A program made the position numbers and the translations under genes. From the NCBI GenBank assembly GCA_017353855.1, contig JAFMSA010000310.1, forward strand, positions 1 to 5,748: a DNA stretch of 5,748 nt, written 5' to 3'. Source of the stretch: Alphaproteobacteria bacterium (lineage in GTDB: Bacteria; Pseudomonadota; Alphaproteobacteria; ATCC43930; CGMCC-115725). The notes beneath the pieces were generated by a model. The model made no database searches and was not told the DNA's origin. It was given only the letters and a program-made list of their open reading frames with translations. Below are positions 1 through 5,634 of the stretch, piece after piece (position 1 is the stretch's first letter; the number at the start of each line of letters is the position of its first letter).

Positions 1-670
1 TGCGACCCTGCGGAAGAAATACGTGATGCACCAGGAAATGCTCGGTCAGGGTCATCCCGAGGGCGACCTGATCGTGGTCGGCGGGTTTGTCGGACCACAG
101 AAATGCCGGCAATTTCAATAGCTTATCATGATACGGGAGACCTGCGGTCTGCGACACCGCGCATCCGGTGCGGGGCGAGACATAAGCCAGATCCGCCGTG
201 ACCCCGGTCACGGCACAGCGGCCGAGATCAAGGCCGAAACCCAGCGCCGCGAGCAGGTCGAGCTCCCAGCCCACATAACGCGCGGGCCAGTCGGTTGCCG
301 AATCGAGGGCCCCAAGCAGATCCCCGAATGACGAGAAGACGTCCGCATGCGGCTCCCTTTCGGGCAAGGCAGTCGCGACCAGTGCCGCGGCAGCGCTCAG
401 AGCCGCGAGGCGATCAGGGTCGTCGAGAAGCCCTGCCGTATGGGCTCGCACGAGCTCGCAGGTGATCGTGCCGAGATGCTCGGCAAGACGCCCGCGCCAC
501 ACCGCCGCGACCTCGTTGCCCGGCTGCAGGATTGCCCGCAATTTCGGCGACTGCCCGCCGCGAACCAATCCGGCATGCCGCCCGTGATCTCGGGTCAGGA
601 GCTCGACGATCACTCCGCTTTCGCCGTGCCGGCGGATCGCCAACACAAAGCCGGTATCACGCCATTCCAT
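1..670 (-). CDS. recO: DNA repair protein RecO, 3' end cut by the window edge
   Basis: RecO is the cytoplasmic recombination mediator of the RecFOR pathway; with RecR it helps load RecA onto SSB-coated single-stranded DNA. The frame is open from ATG at 670 to the window edge, giving 223 codons. RecO proteins are usually about 240-250 residues, so roughly the last 20-30 are missing. The N-terminus MEWRDTGFVLAIRRHGESG fits the RecO OB-fold opening, in which a short aromatic-rich lead is followed by a strand and an R.hGE.g turn. Further on are the helical-domain stretch WELDLLAALGFGLDLGRCAV and, near the edge, LTEHFLVHHVFLPQGR, matching alphaproteobacterial RecO C-terminal regions. Only two cysteines are seen in the central part, so the four-cysteine zinc site of some RecO proteins is not evident. 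The start codon overlaps the era stop by one base (TGATG), which implies translational coupling. Confidence 0.9.
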   Translation of the reverse strand, partial: MEWRDTGFVLAIRRHGESGVIVELLTRDHGRHAGLVRGGQSPKLRAILQPGNEVAAVWRGRLAEHLGTITCELVRAHTAGLLDDPDRLAALSAAAALVATALPEREPHADVFSSFGDLLGALDSATDWPARYVGWELDLLAALGFGLDLGRCAVTGVTADLAYVSPRTGCAVSQTAGLPYHDKLLKLPAFLWSDKPADHDQVALGMTLTEHFLVHHVFLPQGR

Positions 671-1566
671 CAGGTGTTGTAATCGAGGCCGAGCGCCGCA
701 AAGCGTTCGCGGTCGTCAATCCAGTTTTCGCGGACTTTCACGAACACGAACAAGTGGACGCGCCGCTCGAAAATTTTTTCCAGCTCGGCACGGGCCCGTG
801 CGCCGATGGCTTTGATGCGCTTTCCGCCTTCACCGAGCACGATCGCGCGCTGGCCCGGCCGCTGAACATAAATCACCTGCTCGATCCGCACGCTCCCATC
901 CGGCCTGTCTTCCCATCGCTCGGTCTCGACCGTCGAAGCGTAAGGGAGTTCGTCGTGCAATTGCAGGAAGACTTGCTCGCGCGTGACCTCCGCTGCAATC
1001 AGGCGCTCGGGGGCGTCAGAGAGCTGGTCCTCCGGGAAGAGCCACGGTCCCGGCGGCAAGCTGGCGGCGAGGTGCCGCTTGACTTCCTCGACCCCATCCC
1101 CCGTCAGACCCGAGATCATGAAGATGGGTTCGAAATCGCCCTCCCGCGAGAGGCTGTCGGCAAGGCCGAGCAGGCTTTCGCGAGGGACCCGATCAATCTT
1201 GTTCAACGCGAGGATCGACCTGCGGCCGCGTTCGGCAAGACGGTCGAGAATCCGGCGCGTATCCGGGTCGATGCCGCGGGACGCGTCGACCAGCAACAGC
1301 ATATCGTCCGCATCCTCGGCGCCCGACCAGGCCGCCGCCACCATGGCGCGGTCAAGGCGCCGCCGCGGCGGGAAAATACCTGGCGTATCGACGAAAATGA
1401 TCTGTGTGGGACCCTCGATCGCGATCCCGAGGAGGCGGCTGCGCGTCGTCTGCGCCTTGGGTGTGACGATCGCCAGTTTGCGCCCGACGAGCCGGTTGAG
1501 AAGGGTCGACTTCCCCGAATTAGGAGCCCCAATCAGCGCAACATAGCCGCAACGGGTCGGCAGCAT
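670..1566 (-). CDS. era: GTPase Era
   Basis: Era is an essential GTPase that binds the 3' end of 16S rRNA and assists 30S subunit maturation. The protein has 298 residues, close to the usual ~300. The N-terminal G domain shows the P-loop GAPNSGKS (13-20), a switch-I region around TTRSRLLGI (40-48), DTPGI (60-64), NKID (122-125) and a G5 loop ISGLTGDG (151-158). The C-terminal KH RNA-binding domain carries the GxxG loop in LGEGGKRIKAIG (244-255). The start is well fixed: an in-frame TGA lies at 1575-1573, two codons upstream of the ATG, and a GAGGG stretch (1570-1574) just before it can serve as ribosome binding site. recO follows with a one-base overlap. Upstream is a deacetylase gene, 111 nt away, rather than rnc, which precedes era in many proteobacteria. 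The G5 loop reads SGL where SA is usual; this looks like a mild variant. Confidence 0.97.
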   Translation of the reverse strand: MLPTRCGYVALIGAPNSGKSTLLNRLVGRKLAIVTPKAQTTRSRLLGIAIEGPTQIIFVDTPGIFPPRRRLDRAMVAAAWSGAEDADDMLLLVDASRGIDPDTRRILDRLAERGRRSILALNKIDRVPRESLLGLADSLSREGDFEPIFMISGLTGDGVEEVKRHLAASLPPGPWLFPEDQLSDAPERLIAAEVTREQVFLQLHDELPYASTVETERWEDRPDGSVRIEQVIYVQRPGQRAIVLGEGGKRIKAIGARARAELEKIFERRVHLFVFVKVRENWIDDRERFAALGLDYNT

Positions 1567-1677
1567 GCACCCTCACTCGCCCCCCGCATTACCACCCGCG
1601 GGACAGCACCCTCTCCCGTGCCGCAGCGGGTTTCCCCGGCGTACAGTCCGCAGGCGGGCGGCTCCACATCCGACCGG
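1567..1677. other. Intergenic gap between the deacetylase gene and era
   Basis: These 111 nt on the minus strand separate the deacetylase stop from the era start. Apart from the GAGGG ribosome-binding stretch at its era-proximal end, I find no convincing -35/-10 pair and no hairpin followed by a T-run. The stretch is GC-rich and has several short CCGC/GCGG pairings of the kind expected by chance. Whether era is read from the upstream gene or from an unseen promoter here cannot be told from sequence alone. Confidence 0.4.
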
Positions 1678-2580
1678 TCAGGCCGCGTGCTGTTTAGCCC
1701 ATGCGACGACTTCCGCGTGGGTCGCGAACCACACGCCCGTCCTGGATTTGGCGTGACGAATGATCTCTTCGAGAATCCAGATGCGCGAACGGTAGCCGAT
1801 GATATGCGGGTGCATCGTCAACTGGAACACGCCGCCCTCCTCGTACGCCGCATCGAACTCGCGGCGGAAGATGTCGAACACGTCGTTTGGCGGCGTATAG
1901 GGGCGCAGCGACTGGAACCGGTTCATCATGAAATAAACTGCGTCGTCGCGGACCCATTCGACCGGGAACTCGACGACACCGGCGGGCTCTCCGTCGAGGA
2001 GGAGCTCGTAGCAATCCTCGTCGCTCATCAGCGAGGAATCATAGAGCAACCCCATCTCCTTCTCGATCTCCAGCGTGTGCCGGCTGAAGTCCCAGGAGGG
2101 GGTCCGCAGCCCAACCGGTCGAATACCCGTAACCTCTTCCAGCGTGTCCGCCGAGCGCCGCATCAGATCCCGCTCCGTCTCATAGGGCAGAGCCGAATTG
2201 AGCTCGTGGATCCAGCCGTGGATCCCGATCTCGTGACCTGCGCCTACGACCTGGCGCTGCTCGTCCGGATGGAGAAGGGCGGTAACCGCCGGCACATAGA
2301 AGGTGCCCTTGACGGCGTGCCTCTCCAAAAGCTTGAGGATTCGCGGCACGCCAACCCGGTTCCCGTACTGACCCCACGCCAGACGGCCGATCGATTTGCC
2401 GCCATCGCGCAGGTCACTCGTCTCGTGATCGCTGTCGAACGACAGCGCCACGGCACACCGCGCGCCGTCCGGCCATTCTGCGGGCCGCAGCCGCCGCCCG
2501 GCGCGGACGCGATTGACGAGCCTGCGCCAGTGCTCCTCGGGCCACTGCCAGGGTTCGAGAGTGGAACCGGGGCTATTCAT
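1678..2580 (-). CDS. Polysaccharide deacetylase (CE4 / NodB-homology family)
   Basis: This is a predicted metal-dependent deacetylase of carbohydrate esterase family 4, resembling the cytoplasmic peptidoglycan-deacetylase-like (Helicobacter PgdA-like) group. With the ATG at 2580 it has 300 residues. Visible motifs are SFDSDHE (47-53; Asp at 49 and 51), the metal-ligand motif HGWIH (121-125), RTPSW (159-163) and LTMHP (254-258), in the order and spacing expected for CE4 enzymes. No signal peptide or membrane segment is seen, so a cytoplasmic location is likely. The true substrate is unknown; related family members act on peptidoglycan, other N-acetylated sugars or amide compounds such as allantoin (PuuE), and none can be chosen from sequence. 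A TTG at 2613 would add 11 residues, but ATG 2580 has a far better ribosome binding site. The gene lies 55 nt downstream of a tRNA-Pro gene and 111 nt upstream of era, with no evident functional tie to either. Confidence 0.88.
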   Translation of the reverse strand: MNSPGSTLEPWQWPEEHWRRLVNRVRAGRRLRPAEWPDGARCAVALSFDSDHETSDLRDGGKSIGRLAWGQYGNRVGVPRILKLLERHAVKGTFYVPAVTALLHPDEQRQVVGAGHEIGIHGWIHELNSALPYETERDLMRRSADTLEEVTGIRPVGLRTPSWDFSRHTLEIEKEMGLLYDSSLMSDEDCYELLLDGEPAGVVEFPVEWVRDDAVYFMMNRFQSLRPYTPPNDVFDIFRREFDAAYEEGGVFQLTMHPHIIGYRSRIWILEEIIRHAKSRTGVWFATHAEVVAWAKQHAA

Positions 2581-2585
2581 ATGCT

Positions 2586-2591
2586 CCTCCT
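2586..2591 (-). promoter_or_regulatory. Strong Shine-Dalgarno site of the deacetylase gene
   Basis: The minus strand reads AGGAGG, then AGCAT, then ATG at 2580. This near-perfect anti-16S match at 5 nt spacing decides the start in favour of ATG 2580 over the upstream TTG at 2613, which lies beyond this site. Confidence 0.8.
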
Positions 2592-2635
2592 CATCCGCAC
2601 CTCGGCGATCCAAGCCCGGCGGACGGGGAGAGGAT

Positions 2636-2712
2636 TGGTCGGAGCGGTGAGATTCGAACTCACGACCCTCAGCACCCCATGCTGATGCGCTACCAGGCTG
2701 CGCTACGCTCCG
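2636..2712 (-). tRNA. tRNA-Pro, anticodon GGG, CCA encoded
   Basis: The transcript folds into a complete cloverleaf of 77 nt including the encoded CCA (plus-strand TGG at 2636-2638). The acceptor stem pairs CGGAGCG with CGCTCCG. The D stem is GCGC/GCGC, the anticodon stem TCAGC/GCTGA encloses the 7-nt loop ATGGGGT with anticodon GGG, and the T arm is GTGAG-TTCGAAT-CTCAC. C1:G72 and discriminator A73 fit known identity elements of bacterial prolyl-tRNA synthetase, and G37 follows the anticodon as in proline tRNAs. It reads CCC and CCU codons. It sits 100 nt after ihfA and 55 nt before the deacetylase gene, all on the same strand. In many alphaproteobacteria a tRNA-Pro gene lies close to ihfA, so this position is probably ancestral. 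Confidence 0.97.
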
Positions 2713-2738
2713 ACCGGGCGGCCCCGCCGACGCGAGGG

Positions 2739-2767
2739 ATCATAGTGAGGCTGCCCGAGCCGTGCAA
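2739..2767 (-). promoter_or_regulatory. Candidate promoter of the tRNA-Pro gene
   Basis: On the minus strand TTGCAC (plus 2762-2767) and TATGAT (plus 2739-2744) are separated by exactly 17 nt. The -10 matches the sigma-70 consensus at five of six positions; the -35 keeps TTG. Transcription would start near 2732, about 20 nt before the mature tRNA 5' end. The bases after the -10 (CCCTCGCG) form a GC-rich discriminator, a hallmark of stable-RNA promoters under stringent (ppGpp) control. This is predicted from sequence only. Confidence 0.65.
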
Positions 2768-2809
2768 CTTGTGCGGCGGCCCGCAGTCCACGCTTCGGGA
2801 CGCTCGGGC
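2753..2809. repeat. 8-bp perfect inverted repeat between ihfA and tRNA-Pro
   Basis: GCCCGAGC at 2753-2760 is the exact reverse complement of GCTCGGGC at 2802-2809, with 41 nt between the arms. The left arm lies within the -35/-10 spacer of the predicted tRNA promoter; the right arm lies just after the ihfA stop. A smaller perfect hairpin (TGCGG, GCCG, CCGCA on the minus strand) lies between the arms. There is no T-run after either, so this is not a typical intrinsic terminator. It could be a structured ihfA 3' end, an operator, or a chance match in GC-rich DNA. Confidence 0.4.
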
Positions 2810-2812
2810 GGT

Positions 2813-3163
2813 TTACACTTTGGCCGCTGCTCTGCGCGCCACCTTCCGGTTCATCTCGCCCGGCTCCGCGAGACCGTGATTGATCTGGTCCTTGAGCGCG
2901 TGCGAAGCCCGGAAGACAAGGACACGACGCGGGCTGATCGGCACTTCCTGGCCGGTTTTGGGATTGCGGCCGACGCGCTGACCCTTCTGTCGAACCGCGA
3001 AACTTCCGAACGAGGAGATCTTGACCATCTCGCCGCGTTCAAGCGCGCCCGAAATTTCGGCTATCACCGATTCGACCAACTCGGCCGATTCGTTGCGTGA
3101 CAAGCCAACCTCTTGATAGACCGTTTCGCTCAGGCGGGCGCGCGTAATCGTTTCCCCGGTCAT
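2813..3163 (-). CDS. ihfA: Integration host factor subunit alpha
   Basis: IHF alpha pairs with IHF beta to bind DNA sequence-selectively and bend it by about 160 degrees, serving transcription, replication and recombination in the nucleoid. The protein has 116 residues. The HU/IHF fold is seen throughout: the N-terminal helices start MTGETITRARLSETVYQEVGLS and the glycine turn is at KISSFGSFAVR (48-58). The DNA-intercalating arm tip is RNPKTG (66-71; Pro68 is the likely wedge residue). MTGETITRA and GLSRNESAELVE are typical of alphaproteobacterial IhfA rather than HU or IHF beta. The C-terminus carries a basic tail (NRKVARRAAAKV) that makes it longer than the 99-residue E. coli protein. GGGAGG (3170-3175) lies 6 nt before the ATG. 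The gene follows fabH by 101 nt with a candidate promoter between. A merR-type gene often follows ihfA in this group, but here the next gene is tRNA-Pro. Confidence 0.96.
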   Translation of the reverse strand: MTGETITRARLSETVYQEVGLSRNESAELVESVIAEISGALERGEMVKISSFGSFAVRQKGQRVGRNPKTGQEVPISPRRVLVFRASHALKDQINHGLAEPGEMNRKVARRAAAKV

Positions 3164-3187
3164 GGAATTCCTCCCAAGCTTTCTGGA

Positions 3188-3216
3188 AGGTTAACCCCGA
3201 GAAAAAATCCCGTCAA
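3188..3216 (-). promoter_or_regulatory. Candidate promoter of ihfA
   Basis: The minus strand has TTGACG (plus 3211-3216, five of six to the -35 consensus) and TAACCT (plus 3188-3193, three of six) at exactly 17 nt spacing. The start would lie near 3181, giving a leader of about 18 nt before the ihfA ATG that includes the GGGAGG ribosome binding site. The -10 is weak, so activity may depend on a factor. ihfA may also be read through from fabH, as no terminator is seen in the gap. Confidence 0.5.
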
Positions 3217-3217
3217 A

Positions 3218-3230
3218 TTCCAAAGCGTTG
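3218..3230 (+). promoter_or_regulatory. Weak IHF-like site upstream of ihfA
   Basis: The plus strand reads TTCCAA-AGCG-TTG, matching the IHF consensus WATCAA-N4-TTR with two mismatches. It abuts the upstream edge of the predicted ihfA -35. IHF regulates its own alpha-subunit gene in E. coli, so autoregulation is plausible, but a match of this quality also occurs by chance. Confidence 0.2.
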
Positions 3231-3264
3231 CCCGGTCCGCGAAAGAGAGCCCGGCGGCCTCCAC

Positions 3265-4236
3265 CTACCAGCGCACCAGGCTCGCCCCCCAGCTAAGCCC
3301 CCCACCCAGGGCCTCCATCAACACCAGATCGCCGGCCTTGATGCGACCATCGGACACCGCCAACTCGAGAGCCAGCGGTATCGAAGCGGCAGAGGTGTTG
3401 GCGTGCCGCTCGATTGTCATGACGATCTTTTCCGGCGGCAGTCCAAGCCGCCGTCCGATGCTGTCGATGATCCGGCTGTTGGCCTGATGCGGCACCAGCC
3501 AGTCGATATCCGCCCCGGTAAGCTCGTTGGCGCGCAGCGCTTCGTCCACGACATCGCTCAAATGCTGGACCGCCTGCCGGAAAACTTCGCGTCCCTCCAT
3601 ACGCAGAAGGCCCGAGCTGCAGGTCGATGAAGGGCCGCCGTCGACATATAGGATATCGTATTGCCGGCCGTCGGAATGCAAATGGTTGGAGAGAATATAG
3701 CGGCCGCCCCGCGTCGTGGGGGAGACGGCTTTCAGCACAAGGGCGCCGGCCCCGTCGCCAAACAGGACACAGGTGCTGCGATCGTGCCAATCGAGAATTC
3801 GCGAGAACGTCTCAGCTCCGATGACCAGTGCGCTGCGCGCCTGGCCGAGACGCAGCGCGTTATCGGCCACCGCAAGAGCAAAAATGAATCCCGCGCATAC
3901 GGCCTGAACGTCGAACGCCGCACCCCCCGTCATACCCAGCCGGGCCTGCACCTTTGCCGCCGTTGCCGGAAACGTGTTGTCCGGCGTTGCGGTCGCGAGG
4001 ACAAGGAGGTCGAGGTCGCTGCCGCTCATCCCGGCTGTCGAGAGCGCGCGCTCGGCCGCGCGAAACGCGAGATCGGAAGTGAGCTCGCCCGAGGCGGCGA
4101 CCCTCCGCTCGCCGATCCCGGTGCGCTGTCTGATCCATTCGTCGGAGGTGTCGAGACGTTCGGCGAGCTCGCGGTTGGTGAGGATACGCTCCGGCAGATA
4201 GGCGCCGCAGCCTGCAACCTGGGATCGCAGCTTCAT
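3265..4236 (-). CDS. fabH: 3-oxoacyl-[ACP] synthase III (beta-ketoacyl-ACP synthase III)
   Basis: FabH starts type II fatty acid synthesis by condensing acetyl-CoA (or another short acyl-CoA) with malonyl-ACP in the cytoplasm. The 323-residue length is standard. The thiolase-fold catalytic triad is complete: Cys114 in DVQAVCAGF, His250 in VPHQAN and Asn280 in RHANTSAASIP. Other family marks are TSDEWI.QRTGI (30-41), ATATPDNTFPATA (81-93), GDGAGALVL (160-168) and the C-terminal GGGLSWGASLVRW. The start follows the plsX stop by 8 nt, and MKLRSQVAGCGAYLPERILTN lines up with normal FabH N-termini. No Shine-Dalgarno sequence lies close to the ATG; the nearest purine run (GGAG) is inside the end of plsX, which suggests translation coupled to plsX. 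plsX and fabH are a classic pair linking fatty acid initiation to phospholipid synthesis. Confidence 0.97.
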   Translation of the reverse strand: MKLRSQVAGCGAYLPERILTNRELAERLDTSDEWIRQRTGIGERRVAASGELTSDLAFRAAERALSTAGMSGSDLDLLVLATATPDNTFPATAAKVQARLGMTGGAAFDVQAVCAGFIFALAVADNALRLGQARSALVIGAETFSRILDWHDRSTCVLFGDGAGALVLKAVSPTTRGGRYILSNHLHSDGRQYDILYVDGGPSSTCSSGLLRMEGREVFRQAVQHLSDVVDEALRANELTGADIDWLVPHQANSRIIDSIGRRLGLPPEKIVMTIERHANTSAASIPLALELAVSDGRIKAGDLVLMEALGGGLSWGASLVRW

Positions 4237-4244
4237 CGTGGCGT

Positions 4245-5288
4245 TTACAGCGCCGGCTCCGGAGCCGAGGGCGCCTCGCTGAGGCGGGCAAGCTCGACCC
4301 GTATCTTGTCGAGAACCCCATTCAGCTTCATGTCGATCGCGACGCCGATCGCATTGGCGAAGCCGAACGCGTCCGTCGAGCCGTGGCTCTTGACGGCAAT
4401 GCCGCCCAAACCCAGGAATATCGCGCCGTTGTACCGGCGCGGATCACTGCGCATGCGCAGTTTTCTGAGCGCGGCGCGGGCAAATAAATAGCCGATACGA
4501 GCGGGGAGCGAGTGACGGAATGCGGCTTCGAGATACTCTCCGAAGAGCTTGGCCGTACCTTCCGCCGTCTTGACCGCAACATTGCCGGTAAACCCGTCAG
4601 TGACGACCACATCAACGGTTCCCGCCGCGATATCGCCGCCTTCGATAAACCCATAGAAGCGGATCGGCGTGACCATCGCGCGCAATCGGGCGCTTGCGCC
4701 TCGCACCGCGTCGTTTCCCTTCAGGTCCTCGGAGCCGACGTTGAGCAGCCCGACCGTCGGTTCTATCAACCCGAGGACAGTGCGCGCGAACACATCGCCC
4801 ATCAACGCGAATTGGACGAGGTTTTCGGCATCGCACTCCACATTGGCCCCGAGATCCAGCATCACGCTTTCCCCGCGGCGAGTGGGAAAGAAAGACGCGA
4901 TGGCCGGGCGGTCGATCCCCGGCAGCATCTTGAGCACGAACTTGGCGATTGCCATCAATGCGCCGGTATTGCCGGCCGAGACCACGCCGTCCGCGCGCCC
5001 GTCGGCAACGGCCTCGATCGCAAGCCGCATGCTCGATTGCCGCCCCGTGCGCAGCGCCAGCGACGGCTTCGCATCGTCCGCCACGATCTCGTTCGTGTGA
5101 TAGAGCGTCACCGATTTGCCGAGGTTCGGCAGCTTAGCGAGCAGCGGCTGTACCTCGTCTTCCGCGCCAAACAACAAAAAGCGCACCTCGGGGTGCCGCT
5201 GTAGCGCGATTTCGACACCTTTCACGACCATGCCGGGCGCCTGGTCGCCGCCCATTGCATCGAGGGCGATCGTGATACCGTCGCTCAC
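4245..5288 (-). CDS. plsX: Phosphate acyltransferase PlsX
   Basis: PlsX converts acyl-ACP and inorganic phosphate to acyl-phosphate, the acyl donor for PlsY in making lysophosphatidic acid. It is a peripheral membrane enzyme. The 347 residues show the expected landmarks in order: DAMGGD (10-15), SAGNTGA (104-110), DLGAN (145-149), LNVGSE (182-187), FYGFIEG (211-217), VVTDGFTGNV (228-237) and KSHGSTD (300-306). The start codon is GTG at 5288; no other start codon lies close upstream in frame, and AGAGG about 10 nt before it can bind the ribosome. The two bases before the GTG make an overlapping ATG-TGA at 5290-5285. rpmF ends 33 nt upstream and fabH begins 8 nt downstream, so the three are probably one transcription unit. 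The same arrangement in many other bacteria couples ribosome and membrane synthesis. Confidence 0.97.
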   Translation of the reverse strand: MSDGITIALDAMGGDQAPGMVVKGVEIALQRHPEVRFLLFGAEDEVQPLLAKLPNLGKSVTLYHTNEIVADDAKPSLALRTGRQSSMRLAIEAVADGRADGVVSAGNTGALMAIAKFVLKMLPGIDRPAIASFFPTRRGESVMLDLGANVECDAENLVQFALMGDVFARTVLGLIEPTVGLLNVGSEDLKGNDAVRGASARLRAMVTPIRFYGFIEGGDIAAGTVDVVVTDGFTGNVAVKTAEGTAKLFGEYLEAAFRHSLPARIGYLFARAALRKLRMRSDPRRYNGAIFLGLGGIAVKSHGSTDAFGFANAIGVAIDMKLNGVLDKIRVELARLSEAPSAPEPAL

Positions 5289-5321
5289 ATTCGTGCTACC
5301 TCTGTACCGAGGCTCGCGAGG

Positions 5322-5510
5322 TCAGGAAGTCTCGGATTGAGCCTGCGCAACCTCGCGTCCGTCGTAATAGCCGCACGACTGACACAAATGATGCGGCCGC
5401 TTGAGCTCGCCGCAATTCGGACATTCTGCATAAGCCGCGGGTTTCAGCGCGTGATGGGAGCGCCGCATATTACGGCGAGAGGGCGAGGTCTTCTTTTTCG
5501 GAACTGCCAT
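5322..5510 (-). CDS. rpmF: 50S ribosomal protein L32, zinc-ribbon (C+) form
   Basis: L32 is a small component of the large ribosomal subunit. The 62-residue protein begins MAVPKKKTSPSRRNMRRSHH, the highly conserved L32 N-terminus, and contains GELKRPHHLC. Four cysteines (30, 33, 43 and 46) form two CxxC pairs able to hold one zinc ion, which makes this the C+ form; several other alphaproteobacteria have a form with these cysteines replaced. The ribosome binding site is weak: only GAG about 7-9 nt before the ATG. The gene lies between the YceD/DUF177 gene (124 nt upstream) and plsX (33 nt downstream), its standard neighbourhood. Confidence 0.97.
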   Translation of the reverse strand: MAVPKKKTSPSRRNMRRSHHALKPAAYAECPNCGELKRPHHLCQSCGYYDGREVAQAQSETS

Positions 5511-5543
5511 GGATAACTCGATTTCGGGGAGGGCGGTCGAGGG

Positions 5544-5572
5544 TAATTAGCCAAAAACCAGATCGGCGGCAA
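5544..5572 (-). promoter_or_regulatory. Weak candidate promoter before rpmF
   Basis: The minus strand shows TTGCCG (plus 5567-5572) and TAATTA (plus 5544-5549) at 17 nt spacing. This is the only AT-rich spot in the gap before rpmF. The -10 match is poor; GCTAAT, offset by two bases, fits better but shortens the spacer to 15 nt. The start would fall about 25-30 nt before the rpmF ATG. A read-through transcript from the YceD gene is the alternative. Confidence 0.25.
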
Positions 5573-5584
5573 CCATGATGGACA

Positions 5585-5600
5585 GGCGCGGCCTCGCGCC
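5585..5600 (-). other. GC-rich hairpin between the YceD/DUF177 gene and rpmF
   Basis: On the minus strand GGCGCG, loop AGGC, CGCGCC forms a perfect 6-bp stem with a 4-nt loop, 34 nt after the upstream stop codon. The bases that follow (TGTCCATC) contain no T-run, so it is not a standard intrinsic terminator. It may protect a 3' end or partly reduce read-through into rpmF. Confidence 0.35.
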
Positions 5601-5634
5601 GTGAGGCATCGACGAACGGCACCGCGCGAGAGCC

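Noticed and set aside
2581..2613. An upstream TTG start at 2613 for the deacetylase, adding 11 residues
   Set aside because: The added residues (MDRRGADEEEH) are encoded by the leader that contains the AGGAGG site for ATG 2580. The TTG itself has no good ribosome binding site.
2581..2635. A phage or island attachment site at the tRNA-Pro 3' end
   Set aside because: I see no integrase, no repeated tRNA 3' segment in the window, and no shift in base composition in the following genes.
532..2685. A 717-codon plus-strand open frame
   Set aside because: It lies opposite era, the deacetylase gene and most of the tRNA, and its product is low-complexity, rich in Arg and Pro, with no recognisable domain. 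era and the deacetylase share one minus-strand frame, so GC-rich codons leave the opposing frame stop-free. It is a shadow.
3661..4491. A 276-codon plus-strand open frame opposite fabH and the end of plsX
   Set aside because: It is antisense to two clear enzymes with complete motifs, and its own product has an unstructured, Arg-rich composition.
4512..5204. A 230-codon plus-strand open frame opposite plsX
   Set aside because: It is antisense to the conserved core of plsX, with no domain and no ribosome binding site of note.
5585..5600. The hairpin after the YceD gene as an intrinsic terminator
   Set aside because: The stem is only 6 bp and no T-run follows, so it is listed only as a hairpin.
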